A DNA stretch of 64,000 bases from an uncultured Tateyamaria sp. (GCF_947503385.1 NZ_CANNDO010000001.1:1-64000); one strand, 5' to 3'. Positions 19,030 to 28,381 are shown, counted from the first letter of the stretch. Program-made: numbers and translations. The notes: generated by a model from the letters alone, not told the origin.

Positions 19030-20385
19030 ATGAACCGTTTGCGAGGCGCGCTGAGCGCGCTTGTCATTTCGTTTGTCTCCATTGCCTCTGCCGCGACAGC
19101 GCAGGAGGATGCGGTGACGACCTTTACCCTCGACAACGGGATGGAAGTGGTCGTCGTCGAGGACAACCGCGCCCCCGTGGTCCAACATATGCTGTGGTAC
19201 CGCGCAGGCTCCGCCGATGAGCCGGTGGGCTCTTCCGGGGTGGCGCATTTCCTTGAGCATTTGCTGTTCAAGGCGACCGACACGCTGGAGGACGGAGAAT
19301 TTTCTGCAATCGTGGCGGCCAATGGCGGGCGTGACAATGCGTTCACCAGCTACGACTACACCGCCTATTTTCAGCGCGTCGCGGCAGACCGTCTGGGTTT
19401 GATGATGCAGATGGAAGCCGACCGGATGCGCAACATCAACTTTACCGACGAAAACGTTGCGACCGAACGGGATGTGATCCTCGAAGAGCGGAACCAGCGC
19501 ACCGACAGCAATCCGCGCGCCCTGTTCGGCGAACAGATGAACGCCGCGCAATACCTCAACCATCGGTACGGCGTGCCCATCATCGGCTGGCGTCACGAGA
19601 TGGAGACACTGGACCGCGACGACGCGCTGGGGTTCTACGACACCTACTATTACCCCAACAACGCGATCCTCGTGGTGTCGGGCGATGTGGATGCAGACGA
19701 GGTTCGCGCACTGGCCCAAAAACATTACGGCGTGATCCCCGCCAATCCGGACCTGCCCGAGCGTGTGCGCAGTGCCGAACCCCCGCAAACCGCCGAACGT
19801 CGCCTGATCTACCGCGATGCGCGGGTGGCTCAGGAATATGTCAGCCGATCCTACCTCGCGCCCGAGCGTGATCCGGGCGACCAGCGTGCCGCAGCCGCAT
19901 TGACGCTGCTGGCCGAGGTGCTGGGGGGCGGGCAGACCAGCTACATGACCGAGAAGCTGCAATTCGAAAGCCAGAAGGCCGTGTTTTCCGGCGCGTTCTA
20001 CCGGGGTGTGTCGCTGGACGACACGACCTTTGATGTGGTGATTGTGCCCGCCCCCGGCGTGAGCCTCGAAGAGGCGGAAACCGCCATGGACGAGACGTTG
20101 GCGCAGTTCCTCGTGGATGGCGTTGACGCTGAACAGCTGGACCGGATCAAGTATCAGCTACGTGCCAGCCAAATTTATGCGCGCGACGACGTGGACCGGA
20201 TTGCGCGCCGCTATGGCGCCGCGCTTTCCGTGGGCCTCACGGTCGAAGACGTACAGTCCTGGCCCGACATTCTGCAATCCATCACCCCGGACGACATCAT
20301 GGCCGCCGCACGCGACGTGCTGGACCGCAACGCGTCTGTGACCGGTTGGCTGACCCGCCCTGACACCTCGGAGGTGACACAATGA
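19030..20385 (+). CDS. M16 family zinc peptidase, catalytic member of a pair
   Basis: 451 residues with a signal peptide (to about ASAATAQ) and the two-lobe pitrilysin/M16 fold. The inverted zinc motif HFLEH is present near residue 75 (SSGVAHFLEHLLFKAT), followed by the third ligand region in ATERDVILEERNQRTDSNP. The C-terminal half is a second, non-catalytic M16 domain. It probably acts in the periplasm. The ATG at 19030 has AGGA six bases upstream. It overlaps the next gene by four bases (ATGA), so the two M16 proteins are very likely made together as a heterodimer. Confidence 0.9.
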   Translation: MNRLRGALSALVISFVSIASAATAQEDAVTTFTLDNGMEVVVVEDNRAPVVQHMLWYRAGSADEPVGSSGVAHFLEHLLFKATDTLEDGEFSAIVAANGGRDNAFTSYDYTAYFQRVAADRLGLMMQMEADRMRNINFTDENVATERDVILEERNQRTDSNPRALFGEQMNAAQYLNHRYGVPIIGWRHEMETLDRDDALGFYDTYYYPNNAILVVSGDVDADEVRALAQKHYGVIPANPDLPERVRSAEPPQTAERRLIYRDARVAQEYVSRSYLAPERDPGDQRAAAALTLLAEVLGGGQTSYMTEKLQFESQKAVFSGAFYRGVSLDDTTFDVVIVPAPGVSLEEAETAMDETLAQFLVDGVDAEQLDRIKYQLRASQIYARDDVDRIARRYGAALSVGLTVEDVQSWPDILQSITPDDIMAAARDVLDRNASVTGWLTRPDTSEVTQ

Positions 20386-21707
20386 CCCGCTTGGCCCTTG
20401 CCCTCATCCTGTCTTTCTTTGCGAGCCTGCCAGCGCGGGCCGAGGTCGAAATTCAGGAAGTCGTCAGTCCCGGCGGCATCACGGCGTGGCTGGTGCAGGA
20501 ACCTTCGATCCCGTTCGTGGCGCTAGAGTTACGGTTTCGCGGCGGTGCATCGCTGGACAATCCGGACAAGCGCGGTGCGATCAACTTGATGACCGGTTTG
20601 CTGGAAGAAGGCGCGGCTGATCTGGATGCCCGCGCATTTGCCCGCACCCTCGAAGGGTTGGCCGCATCGCTCGACTATGATGTGGGGCCGGATGCGGTGT
20701 CTGTGTCCGCACGCTTTCTCACCGAAAATCGCGACGATGCGGTGGCCCTGTTACGCGCATCGCTGATCGAACCGCGCTTTGATCAGGATGCAATTGACCG
20801 CGTGCGCGAACAGGTGCTGACAGGTCTGCGGTCGGACGCCAAAGACCCTGACAAGATTGCGCGCGCCGCGTTCAACGCAATGGCCTATGGCGATCATCCC
20901 TATGGATCGAACTACCGCGGCACCTTGGACAGTGTCAGCGCACTGACCCGCGATGACATCGTCGCTGCGCACAGCGCCGTGCTGGCCCGCGACCGGCTCT
21001 ATGTGGGTGCGGTGGGTGACATCACGCCCGAAGAACTGGGCGACCTGCTGGACACGTTGCTGGGTGCCTTGCCGGAAACCGGAGCACCACAGCCGGGGCC
21101 TGCGGAGATCACCATTGCAGGCGGGTACACCGTGATCGACTTTGACACTCCGCAATCCGTGGCTGTGTTTGGCCAGCTTGGGGTGGAACAGGACGACCCG
21201 GATTTCTTTGCCGCGCGCGTGCTCAACCAGATCCTTGGCGCAGGCGGGTTTGAAAGCCGGTTGATGACCGAAGTCCGGGAAAAACGTGGGCTGACCTACG
21301 GCGTCTACTCCTTCCTTGTTCCGCGCGATCATGCGGCGACATTGCAGGGACAGGTGGCGTCGTCGAATGACCGGATCGCCGAAGCCACAACTGTCATCCG
21401 TGAGGAATGGGCGCGCGCCGCAGCCGAAGGTGTGACACCCGAGGAACTGGACGCAGCCAAGACCTTTGTCACCGGTGCCTACCCGCTGCAATTCGATGGC
21501 AATGGGCCGATTGCGCGGATCATGGTGGGGATGCAGATGCTGGGCTTGCCCATCGACTACATCGCGACCCGCAACGACAAAGTCGAAGCGGTGACGCTGG
21601 AAGACGTGAACCGCGTGGCGGCAGAACTGCTCACACCTGACGCGCTGCATTTCGTCGTGGTCGGCAAACCCGAAGGTATCGAGACCAGCTTGCCAAACGA
21701 AGGCTGA
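20382..21707 (+). CDS. M16 family peptidase-like protein lacking the zinc motif (partner subunit)
   Basis: 441 residues with a signal peptide (FFASLPARA). The fold matches M16, but where the HxxEH motif should lie the sequence reads INLMTGLLEEGAADLD, so the zinc ligands are absent. It keeps the R/Y substrate-binding element (EVREKRGLTYGVYSFLVP) near residue 300 typical of the second half of active M16 enzymes. This is the pattern of M16B heterodimers, in which one subunit holds zinc and the other the R/Y pair. It overlaps the catalytic gene by ATGA. Confidence 0.9.
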   Translation: MTRLALALILSFFASLPARAEVEIQEVVSPGGITAWLVQEPSIPFVALELRFRGGASLDNPDKRGAINLMTGLLEEGAADLDARAFARTLEGLAASLDYDVGPDAVSVSARFLTENRDDAVALLRASLIEPRFDQDAIDRVREQVLTGLRSDAKDPDKIARAAFNAMAYGDHPYGSNYRGTLDSVSALTRDDIVAAHSAVLARDRLYVGAVGDITPEELGDLLDTLLGALPETGAPQPGPAEITIAGGYTVIDFDTPQSVAVFGQLGVEQDDPDFFAARVLNQILGAGGFESRLMTEVREKRGLTYGVYSFLVPRDHAATLQGQVASSNDRIAEATTVIREEWARAAAEGVTPEELDAAKTFVTGAYPLQFDGNGPIARIMVGMQMLGLPIDYIATRNDKVEAVTLEDVNRVAAELLTPDALHFVVVGKPEGIETSLPNEG

Positions 21708-21714
21708 CGGAAAG

Positions 21715-21745
21715 CTGCACCGGTGCGTATCCCGGGCCGGTGCAG
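21715..21745. terminator. Hairpin between convergent M16 and thiolase genes
   Basis: A perfect 9-bp inverted repeat (CTGCACCGG 21715-21723 / CCGGTGCAG 21737-21745) sits between two convergent stop codons. There is no T-run, so it may be Rho-assisted. Confidence 0.55.
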
Positions 21746-21749
21746 ATGC

Positions 21750-22922
21750 TCAGACCCTTTCGATGGCGATTGCGGTACCCTCACCGCCGCCGATGCAAAT
21801 GGCGGCGACGCCACGCTTGAGGTTCCGTTTCTCGAGCGCATTCAAAAGCGTCACCATAATGCGCGCGCCGGACGCGCCGATTGGATGACCCAGCGCACAG
21901 GCCCCACCGTTGACGTTCACCACATCGTGGTCAATGCCCATTTCGCGCATAAAGGCGAGCGGGACGACGGCAAAGGCCTCATTCACTTCCCACAGGTCCA
22001 CATCATCCCGCGTCCAACCAATACGCTCCAACAGCTTTTGCGCGGCGGGCACTGGTGCCGTCGTGAAAAGGCCCGGCGCTTGCGCGTGGCTTGCATGGCC
22101 GACAATACGTGCCCGTACAGACAGACCGCGCGCATCGGCCTCTGCTTCAGAGGCCAGAACCAGCGCCGCCGCCCCGTCGGAAATGGATGAGGCATTGGCC
22201 GCCGTGACGGTTCCACCCTCGCGAAAGGCGGGCTTGAGCAGCGGGATTTTGTCGGGCCGCGCGGTGCCGGGTTGTTCGTCCTCTGCGACAATGACCTCGC
22301 CCTTGCGGGTCTTCAGCGCCACCGGCGCGACCTCACGCGCAAAGGATCCATTGGCTATGGCGTCCTGCGCCCGCGACAAAGATGTCAGCGCATAACTGTC
22401 CTGCACGTCACGGGTGAACTGGAATGCCTCGGCGCAATCTTCGGCAAAGGTGCCCATCAGGCGGCCCTTGTCATAAGCATCCTCGAGTCCGTCGAGGAAC
22501 ATGTGGTCCACCACCTGCCCATGACCCAGCCGCGCGCCGCCGCGCATTTTGGGCAGCAAGTACGGCGCGTTGGTCATGCTCTCCATCCCGCCCGCAATCA
22601 TCGTCGTGGCGTGCCCCAGCGCGATCTGGTCAAAAGCCATCATCGCCGCCTTCATACCCGATCCACACATTTTGTTCAGGGTGGTCGCGGGCACCTCTTC
22701 GCCCAAACCGGCGGCAAAGCCCGCCTGACGCGCGGGGGCCTGCCCCTGCCCCGCGGGCAACACGCACCCCATCAACACCTCGTCCACCGTCTGCGCGCCC
22801 GCGTCTGCAAGGGCCGCCGTAATGGCGACGCCGCCCAGATCGGCGGCGGACATGTCGCCCAACGCGCCTTGAAATCCACCCATTGGCGTGCGGGCCGCCC
22901 CAGCGATCACTACATTTTCCAT
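21750..22922 (-). CDS. phaA: Acetyl-CoA C-acetyltransferase (thiolase)
   Basis: 390 residues of the thiolase family. MENVVIAGAARTPMGGFQGA opens the protein. The acylated Cys lies in NKMCGSGMKAAM near residue 88, the motif NVNGGACALGHPIGASG carries the catalytic His near 350, and a second Cys in CIGGGEGTA lies near the C-terminus. It condenses two acetyl-CoA to acetoacetyl-CoA, or does the reverse. It may feed polyhydroxybutyrate or the ethylmalonyl-CoA route, but no phaB is adjacent, so atoB is an equally fair name. The ATG at 22922 has GGAGA upstream. Confidence 0.9.
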   Translation of the reverse strand: MENVVIAGAARTPMGGFQGALGDMSAADLGGVAITAALADAGAQTVDEVLMGCVLPAGQGQAPARQAGFAAGLGEEVPATTLNKMCGSGMKAAMMAFDQIALGHATTMIAGGMESMTNAPYLLPKMRGGARLGHGQVVDHMFLDGLEDAYDKGRLMGTFAEDCAEAFQFTRDVQDSYALTSLSRAQDAIANGSFAREVAPVALKTRKGEVIVAEDEQPGTARPDKIPLLKPAFREGGTVTAANASSISDGAAALVLASEAEADARGLSVRARIVGHASHAQAPGLFTTAPVPAAQKLLERIGWTRDDVDLWEVNEAFAVVPLAFMREMGIDHDVVNVNGGACALGHPIGASGARIMVTLLNALEKRNLKRGVAAICIGGGEGTAIAIERV

Positions 22923-23011
22923 GTCTCGTTCTCCGATCTCGACGGTCGCAACAGATTGGTAAGGTTTCGGTTCTAAGCAATGGGTAACGCAGGCAAGCAC
23001 GAGGCGCAAAG

Positions 23012-23350
23012 ATGGAGTTGGACAGTCAGCAGAACGGACCCCTGCAGATCGTGCGCGTAAACAGCGCGCGCATCGACGCAGCCGTCGCAATTGAGTTCAA
23101 GGATGCAATGCGGCAGGTGACCGACACCGGCAGCCCCACGGTCATATTGGATCTCAGTACAGTTGAGTTCATTGATTCGAGCGGTCTGGGCGCGATTGTC
23201 GCCTCCATGAAGCATATGGGGCAGGAACGCAGCCTTGTCCTTGCTGGTCTGACCCCGACCGTGGACAAGGTGTTTCGGCTGACCCGGATGGATAGCGTGT
23301 TTGGCGTGTTTCCGACCCTTGAAACCGCGCTTGATGTCCATGCCGCCTAA
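23012..23350 (+). CDS. STAS-domain anti-sigma-factor antagonist
   Basis: 112 residues, a single STAS domain. VILDLSTVEFIDSSGLGAIV contains the conserved DSSG, whose first Ser is the phosphorylation site in SpoIIAA/RsbV proteins. The ATG at 23012 has GAGG upstream. The next gene encodes an RsbW-like kinase only about 14 bases on, so they form an antagonist/kinase pair. No sigma factor is adjacent, so the target of the switch is unknown. Confidence 0.88.
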   Translation: MELDSQQNGPLQIVRVNSARIDAAVAIEFKDAMRQVTDTGSPTVILDLSTVEFIDSSGLGAIVASMKHMGQERSLVLAGLTPTVDKVFRLTRMDSVFGVFPTLETALDVHAA

Positions 23351-23363
23351 CGGAACGCTGACC

Positions 23364-23810
23364 ATGCAATCCCCGCTCAAAGTGTCCGACGTTCAAATCT
23401 CGATCACCAGCGGAGAATTCGCAGTTCGTGAGGCGCTCGCCGCCTTGCTTGAGGCGCTCACACCGCTTGAGCTGGATGTCGAGGAAACAGGCACAATCGA
23501 ATTGGTTCTGGCGGAGGCGATGAACAACATTGTCGAACACGCCTACCCGCCTGAGGATGTGCCAGGGCCGATCAATGTGAAATGCAGCCGTCAGGCAGAC
23601 GGTTTGCGGTTTCAGATCAAGGATTGCGGACGCCCCATGCCCGATGGTGTGACCCCCATTGGGCTACCCGTCGATCTGGACGTCGAATTCTCCGACCTGC
23701 CCGAAGGCGGCTTTGGCTGGTTCCTGATCAAGGATCTTGCCAAGGATGTCGTCTACCGCCGGGTGGATGACGCCAACCAACTGACATTCCGCCTCGCCCT
23801 TGCAGGCTAA
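23364..23810 (+). CDS. RsbW-like anti-sigma serine kinase (HATPase domain)
   Basis: About 148 residues with a GHKL ATPase core. The N-box is LVLAEAMNNIVEHAYP, an ATP-lid region follows with KDCGRPMPDG, and the G-box is GGFGWFLIKDLAKDV. Such kinases phosphorylate the STAS partner and sequester a sigma factor or other target. The start is uncertain: ATG 23364 gives a compact domain, while ATG 23340 overlaps the STAS stop and adds eight residues. The following 280 bp (23811-24090) hold no gene I can support, only a short hairpin CCCGGC-AAA-GCCGGG at 23836-23850. Confidence 0.85.
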   Translation: MQSPLKVSDVQISITSGEFAVREALAALLEALTPLELDVEETGTIELVLAEAMNNIVEHAYPPEDVPGPINVKCSRQADGLRFQIKDCGRPMPDGVTPIGLPVDLDVEFSDLPEGGFGWFLIKDLAKDVVYRRVDDANQLTFRLALAG

Positions 23811-24090
23811 CCAAACCTCCGACCTTAGCGCCCCACCCGGCAAAGCCGGGGTTCCGGCACATCTTTGCCCACGCACACGCGGAAATCCGCACGTTCCCAA
23901 AAGCGTCTTGGTGTTTCCACAATCCTGCCCAGATCAAATGCCAAACATGCTCCTGTAGCTGCATATGGCTTCCCTCGGCGCCGCGTGAAATTGCCCCCAC
24001 CCAGTACGTGGCGCCGAGGCCTTCCCCTTATGGACAACCGTGGCCAGCCCACTAGGTTGCGGAGGAAGACAAAAGACGGGGTTCCACATC

Positions 24091-25665
24091 ATGCGCGATT
24101 TCCACTTGCCAGGCCGCTCTGCCGTTTTGGCCAGCTCCGGGATGTGTGCCACATCCCACCCGCTGGCCGCGCAAACTGCGATCGAAACACTGAAGGCAGG
24201 CGGCAACGCCATGGACGCGGCCATCGCGGGCGCAGTTCTGTTGGGCATCTGCGAGCCACAAATGACCGGAATCGGCGGCGACTGCTTTGTTCTGTGGTCT
24301 GACCCGGACGGCACCCTTCGCGCCCTGAACGGATCAGGCCGCGCGCCGGCAGATCAATCCGCTGCCGCTTTGCGCGCGGCGGGTCACACCACCGTCCCGA
24401 TCCACAGCCCTGATGCGGTCACCGTTCCGGGCGCGATCGATGCGTTCTGCACCTTGTCCGAACGTGTGGGAAAACTGGGCATCGACCGCCTGCTGGCCCC
24501 CGCCATCCACTACGCCGAAACCGGCGTGCCCGTGGCGCCACGGGTGGCGTTTGACTGGGCAAATGACGCAGGCACCCTGCAAGCCCGCGCGCGCGACGTC
24601 TATTCCGCCGATGGATCAGTCCCCAAGGTGGGGGACATCTTTGCCTGCCCAGGGCAGGCCGAGGTGCTGCGCCGGGTCGCGCGGGACGGGCGCGACGGTT
24701 TCTACACCGGAGAAGTGGCCGAAGACATGGTGAAGACGCTGCGCGGTCTGGGTGGCGCGCACACGCTGGATGATTTTGCAGACACAGCCGCCACGGACAC
24801 GACCCCAACGCAAAGCGACTACAACGACCTGACGCTGTTCGAACATCCGCCGAACGGCCATGGTGCCACAGCGCAACTGATGCTCAACATCCTCAAACAC
24901 TTTGACATCGCATCCATGGCCCCGTGGGGCGCGGATCGCGCACATGTCGAGGCAGAGGCCGCCAAGCTTGCCTATGACGCACGCAATCGGTTTTTGGCGG
25001 ACGCCGATTACACCACGCGCCTCGATCACATGCTGGCGCCCGAGACCGCCGCCAGCCTTGCCGCGCTGATCGACCCGAAACAGGCGATGGATGATCCAAC
25101 CGCGCTAAGCGAGGCGGTTCACAAGGACACGATTTACATCACCGTCGTGGACAAGGACCGGATGGCCGTTTCGCTGATCTATTCGATCTATCACGGCTTT
25201 GGGTCCGGCATTGCATCGGACAAGTTTGGCATCCTGTTCCAGAACCGCGGCGCGGGCTTTACCCTCGAACAAGGCCACCCCAATGAACTGGCCGGCGGCA
25301 AACGACCCATGCACACGATCATTCCGGCGATGCTGGCACGCAACGGCAAGCCGTTCATGCCCTTTGGCGTGATGGGCGGGGCGTATCAACCCAACGGACA
25401 CGCGCGCTTTGTCTCGAACCTGACGGATTTCGGGCTGAATCCGCAAAGCGCAATCGACGGCCCCCGCGCCTTTTCGGACGCGGGCACCATGAAGGTCGAG
25501 CGTGGCTATAGTGACGCAGTGCGTGCCGACCTGACCGAGCGGGGCCACGATGTCACCGTGCCGGACACGGCCATTGGCGGAGCGCAAGCGATCATGATTC
25601 ACGACAATGGCGTGCTCGAAGGCGCAAGCGACCCGCGCAAGGACGGCTGTGCGCTGGGATATTGA
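24091..25665 (+). CDS. ggt: Gamma-glutamyltransferase family protein
   Basis: 524 residues of the Ntn-hydrolase gamma-glutamyltranspeptidase family. The N-terminal part has AAQTAIETLKAGGNAMDAAI and GIGGDCFVLW. The autoprocessing site reads HKDTIYITVVDKDRMAVSLI, with the nucleophilic Thr after Asp near residue 348, as in YwrD-like members. The C-terminal part has KRPMHTIIPAML and GVMGGAYQPNGHARFVSN. No signal peptide is visible, so it may be cytoplasmic. It would transfer or hydrolyse gamma-glutamyl groups, for example from glutathione. Confidence 0.88.
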   Translation: MRDFHLPGRSAVLASSGMCATSHPLAAQTAIETLKAGGNAMDAAIAGAVLLGICEPQMTGIGGDCFVLWSDPDGTLRALNGSGRAPADQSAAALRAAGHTTVPIHSPDAVTVPGAIDAFCTLSERVGKLGIDRLLAPAIHYAETGVPVAPRVAFDWANDAGTLQARARDVYSADGSVPKVGDIFACPGQAEVLRRVARDGRDGFYTGEVAEDMVKTLRGLGGAHTLDDFADTAATDTTPTQSDYNDLTLFEHPPNGHGATAQLMLNILKHFDIASMAPWGADRAHVEAEAAKLAYDARNRFLADADYTTRLDHMLAPETAASLAALIDPKQAMDDPTALSEAVHKDTIYITVVDKDRMAVSLIYSIYHGFGSGIASDKFGILFQNRGAGFTLEQGHPNELAGGKRPMHTIIPAMLARNGKPFMPFGVMGGAYQPNGHARFVSNLTDFGLNPQSAIDGPRAFSDAGTMKVERGYSDAVRADLTERGHDVTVPDTAIGGAQAIMIHDNGVLEGASDPRKDGCALGY

Positions 25666-25688
25666 ACATCCGGCGGGTGCCGCAAGTG

Positions 25689-25710
25689 TAGGGTGGGCCA
25701 TCTGCCCACC
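25689..25710 (+). repeat. Dispersed palindromic repeat (GTAGGGTGGGC type), copy 1
   Basis: GTAGGGTGGGC followed by CATCT and GCCCACC forms a 7-bp stem (25692-25698 / 25704-25710) between convergent ggt and hspQ. Related copies occur at 28358-28381 and 39037-39060. Confidence 0.6.
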
Positions 25711-25715
25711 AGATG

Positions 25716-26042
25716 TCAGTTCAACTGGAAGTGCAGGGGATAGGATCCGTCCTCGAACGGACCAAACAGGTCCGGGATATCGGGGTGGTCCACAGGCTCG
25801 CCGGAATAGTCCGCCACGAGGTTCTGCTCGGACACATAGGCCACGTAGTAGCTTTGGTCATTCTCGGCGAGCAGATGGTAGAACGGCTGCGTCTTTTTCG
25901 GGCGGCTGTCCTCGGGGATTGCTTCGTACCATTCTTCGGTGTTCGAAAACTCAGGGTCCACGTCAAAAACGACACCCCGGAACGGGTGCTTCTTGTGGCG
26001 GACAACCTGCCCGAGATGATATTTTGCGCGCTTGCTTAGCAT
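25716..26042 (-). CDS. hspQ: Heat shock protein HspQ (YccV-like domain)
   Basis: 108 residues matching HspQ/YccV: KYHLGQVVRHKKHPFRGVVF, DVDPEFSNTEEWYEAIPED, QPFYHLLAENDQSYYVAYV and SEQNLVADYSGEP. In enterobacteria HspQ affects protease activity and DnaA turnover and was described as binding hemimethylated DNA. The ATG at 26042 opens the conserved domain and has AGGGGG upstream; the open frame to 26342 is antisense to the next gene and not real. Confidence 0.92.
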   Translation of the reverse strand: MLSKRAKYHLGQVVRHKKHPFRGVVFDVDPEFSNTEEWYEAIPEDSRPKKTQPFYHLLAENDQSYYVAYVSEQNLVADYSGEPVDHPDIPDLFGPFEDGSYPLHFQLN

Positions 26043-26127
26043 AACGTTGCGCCCCCTACCGTCCGTGACTACACGGTGCAAGGGACAATTGTCCAACATT
26101 TGAGCGCGATTTCGCTGGAAACAGTCT

Positions 26128-27009
26128 GTGAACCTAGCCTTAACAGTATTGGAAATCGTGGCCCCCGTGTTCCTGTTGGCGGCGATTGGTTTTGTCTGGG
26201 TCAAGATCGGGTTTGAATACCGGATCCAATTTGTCACACGGCTTGCCATGACGATGAGCGTGCCATGCCTGATCTTTGTCGCGCTTATGCAGACCGATAT
26301 CGACCCGGCGGCGCTGACCGCGTTGTCTGCGGCCGCCGTCATGGCCTATGGCGCGGTCACACTCGCCTGTCTGGCGCTGGTCCATCTGCTGCGGCTGAAC
26401 CGGCGGACCTACGCCGCGCCGCTGATCTTTGGCAACACCGGCAACCTAGGGCTTCCCCTGGCGCTGTTTGCGTTTGGTGAGGCCGGTTTCAGCTATGCGA
26501 TCATCGTCTTTGCCATCATGGCGATCTGGTCGTTCACCTATGGCATCACGCTGGTTGCTGGCAGTGGCGCGCTGACCAAAGCGCTGCGTGAGCCGGTGGT
26601 CTGGGCCACGCTACTCGGGGCGCTGTTCATGGTTCAGGGTTGGGAAACGCCGACCTTTCTGACCAACACGCTGGACCTCATCGGACAAATGGCTATTCCG
26701 CTGATGCTGATCACGCTGGGTGTCGCCGTTGCACGTCTGTCCCCCAAAGGGCTCGCGCGGGCGGCCCTTTTGTCAGCGCTCAAGCTGGTGATTTGCGTGG
26801 CGATCGCATGGGTGGTTGGGCACTATTTTGCACTGGAGCCGATCGCCTTTGGCGTGCTGGTGTTGCAGGTGGCAACCCCGGTCGCCGTCACGTCCTACAT
26901 GTTGGCGGAAAAATATGGGGCCGAGGCAGAGGACGTCGCGGGCCTTGTCGTCGCCTCGACACTGATGTCCGTGGCTGCCCTGCCCGTGTTGCTGGCCATG
27001 TTGCTCTGA
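26128..27009 (+). CDS. AEC (auxin efflux carrier) family transporter
   Basis: 293 residues with about ten hydrophobic helices across the whole length (for example VLEIVAPVFLLAAIGFVWV, YAIIVFAIMAIWSFTYGITL). Family marks are RLAMTMSVPCLIF, the repeat FGNTGNLGLPLALFAFG, and IPLMLITLGVAVARL. Bacterial members move small carboxylates such as malate or malonate, but substrate cannot be read from sequence. The start is GTG at 26128. Confidence 0.85.
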   Translation: MNLALTVLEIVAPVFLLAAIGFVWVKIGFEYRIQFVTRLAMTMSVPCLIFVALMQTDIDPAALTALSAAAVMAYGAVTLACLALVHLLRLNRRTYAAPLIFGNTGNLGLPLALFAFGEAGFSYAIIVFAIMAIWSFTYGITLVAGSGALTKALREPVVWATLLGALFMVQGWETPTFLTNTLDLIGQMAIPLMLITLGVAVARLSPKGLARAALLSALKLVICVAIAWVVGHYFALEPIAFGVLVLQVATPVAVTSYMLAEKYGAEAEDVAGLVVASTLMSVAALPVLLAMLL

Positions 27010-27079
27010 CAAAACGTGATTTCCATGGGGTGGTTTTTCGGTTAAACTGGGAAAAAATATAACAAGGCGAGTGAGGCAG

Positions 27080-27655
27080 ATGAGCAGACTCTTTCGCGCT
27101 TTGGCACTGGTACTTTTGGCTGCGAGCTGTGGTGGCGGTTCGGGGGATTCCCCGCGCAACCTCGACAACGCCTGTTCCATTGTCAGTGAGCGCCCCGAAT
27201 ACCTGAGGGCCTTTAAGGCCACGGAACGCAAATGGGGTGTGCCGGTGCATGTGCAAATGGCCACCATCTATCAGGAATCAAAGTTTCGCGCCGACGCGCG
27301 TACACCGTTCCGATATGCGGCCGGTGTGATTCCCATCGGGCGGCAATCCAGCGCCTATGGCTACAGCCAAGCCTTGGACGGCACGTGGGAGGAATATGTG
27401 CGGGATCAGGGCAAGCGTACCGCGCGCCGGGACCGCATCCGCGATGCAACGGATTTCATGGGCTGGTACATGGCGGAATCGCAAAATCGCCTTGGCATTT
27501 CCAAGGGAGATGCCCGCAATCAGTATCTTGCCTATCACGAGGGCCGGTCCGGCTATGCCCGCGGCAGCTATCGGTCGAAATCGTGGCTGATGCGGGTTGC
27601 GGGTGAGGTGGACCAACGATCCATCATGTACGCTCAGCAATTACGCAGTTGCTAA
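27080..27655 (+). CDS. Lipoprotein with lytic-transglycosylase-like (SLT) domain
   Basis: 191 residues. The lipobox LLAASC ends a short signal peptide, so it is probably an outer-membrane or periplasmic lipoprotein. The mature part includes ATERKWGVPVHVQMATIYQE, with the Glu in YQESKF resembling the catalytic Glu of SLT transglycosylases. It also has SSAYGYSQALDGTWEEYV and YLAYHEGRSGYARGSY. It would cut peptidoglycan glycan strands. The ATG at 27080 follows GTGAGGCAG; a GTG three codons upstream is less likely. Confidence 0.82.
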   Translation: MSRLFRALALVLLAASCGGGSGDSPRNLDNACSIVSERPEYLRAFKATERKWGVPVHVQMATIYQESKFRADARTPFRYAAGVIPIGRQSSAYGYSQALDGTWEEYVRDQGKRTARRDRIRDATDFMGWYMAESQNRLGISKGDARNQYLAYHEGRSGYARGSYRSKSWLMRVAGEVDQRSIMYAQQLRSC

Positions 27656-27684
27656 ACGGGGCCGGGGCGACACCCGGCCTCCCC

Positions 27685-28266
27685 TCAATTTCCGCGGCTT
27701 GGCGGCTGAAACAGCCGGTTCGACAGCGTGCCGCCCTTGGACAGTTCGCCCAGCACAACCGTGGTGGAGCCACCGCCGCTGTCATTGACCACCCATTGGC
27801 GCAATTCGACCGGGTTGCCCGTGAACTTCATCTGGATGTTTCCATATTCAGGGTGTTCGGGGTCCTGCGCCGTGACGACCGTCGCCGTCCCGTCAAAGGA
27901 ATGGCCCGTCACCATGTTCGCCTGCGACAGATTCACGTTCCGGGCAAGGATCAGCGACAGAGGCGTGCGGCGCAGCGGATATGTCTCGGGCGGCTGGTTC
28001 GACTTGGGGTCCACGATATAGACCGCATTGGCACTGGCCAGAATCAGGGCCGCATTCGGATCATCATATTCAAACCGCATCCGCCCGGGGCGTTTCAGCA
28101 ACAATTTGCCCGTATTGACCGACCCGTCATCGTTGATCTGGGTGATTGTTGCCTGCGCCGTTTTCAGGTCGTTGAGGTAGGATGAAATCGCCGAAAGCGG
28201 CAGCTTTTCCGCCATGGCCGCAGGGGCCAAGGACAGGGCCAACACCGCACCGATCACACGTTTCAT
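27685..28266 (-). CDS. lolA: LolA-family outer-membrane lipoprotein carrier protein
   Basis: 193 residues. A signal peptide (MKRVIGAVLALSLAPAAMA) leads to a LolA-like domain: LNDLKTAQATITQINDDGSV, LLKRPGRMRFEYDDPNAALI, ANAVYIVDPKSNQ. It ferries lipoproteins across the periplasm to the outer membrane. It follows ftsK in the same direction, a common alphaproteobacterial pairing. An ATG three codons upstream (28275) is an alternative start with a slightly better ribosome site (AAGGA). Confidence 0.88.
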   Translation of the reverse strand: MKRVIGAVLALSLAPAAMAEKLPLSAISSYLNDLKTAQATITQINDDGSVNTGKLLLKRPGRMRFEYDDPNAALILASANAVYIVDPKSNQPPETYPLRRTPLSLILARNVNLSQANMVTGHSFDGTATVVTAQDPEHPEYGNIQMKFTGNPVELRQWVVNDSGGGSTTVVLGELSKGGTLSNRLFQPPSRGN

Positions 28267-28357
28267 AAACACCATACCGCTCGCATCCTTTGCATCGTTG
28301 GTCTTGGTCCCACGATATAGGGCGGTGCGGCGTGATATACGATAACAAGCAGGCGAT

Positions 28358-28381
28358 GATGGGCGAATATCGCCCATCCTA
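28358..28381 (-). repeat. Dispersed palindromic repeat (GTAGGGTGGGC type), copy 2, at the ftsK stop
   Basis: Read on the minus strand, GTAGGATGGGCG begins within the ftsK TAG stop. It forms an 8-bp stem (28358-28365 / 28371-28378, loop AATAT). It could also act as a terminator or mRNA-end hairpin for ftsK. Confidence 0.6.
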
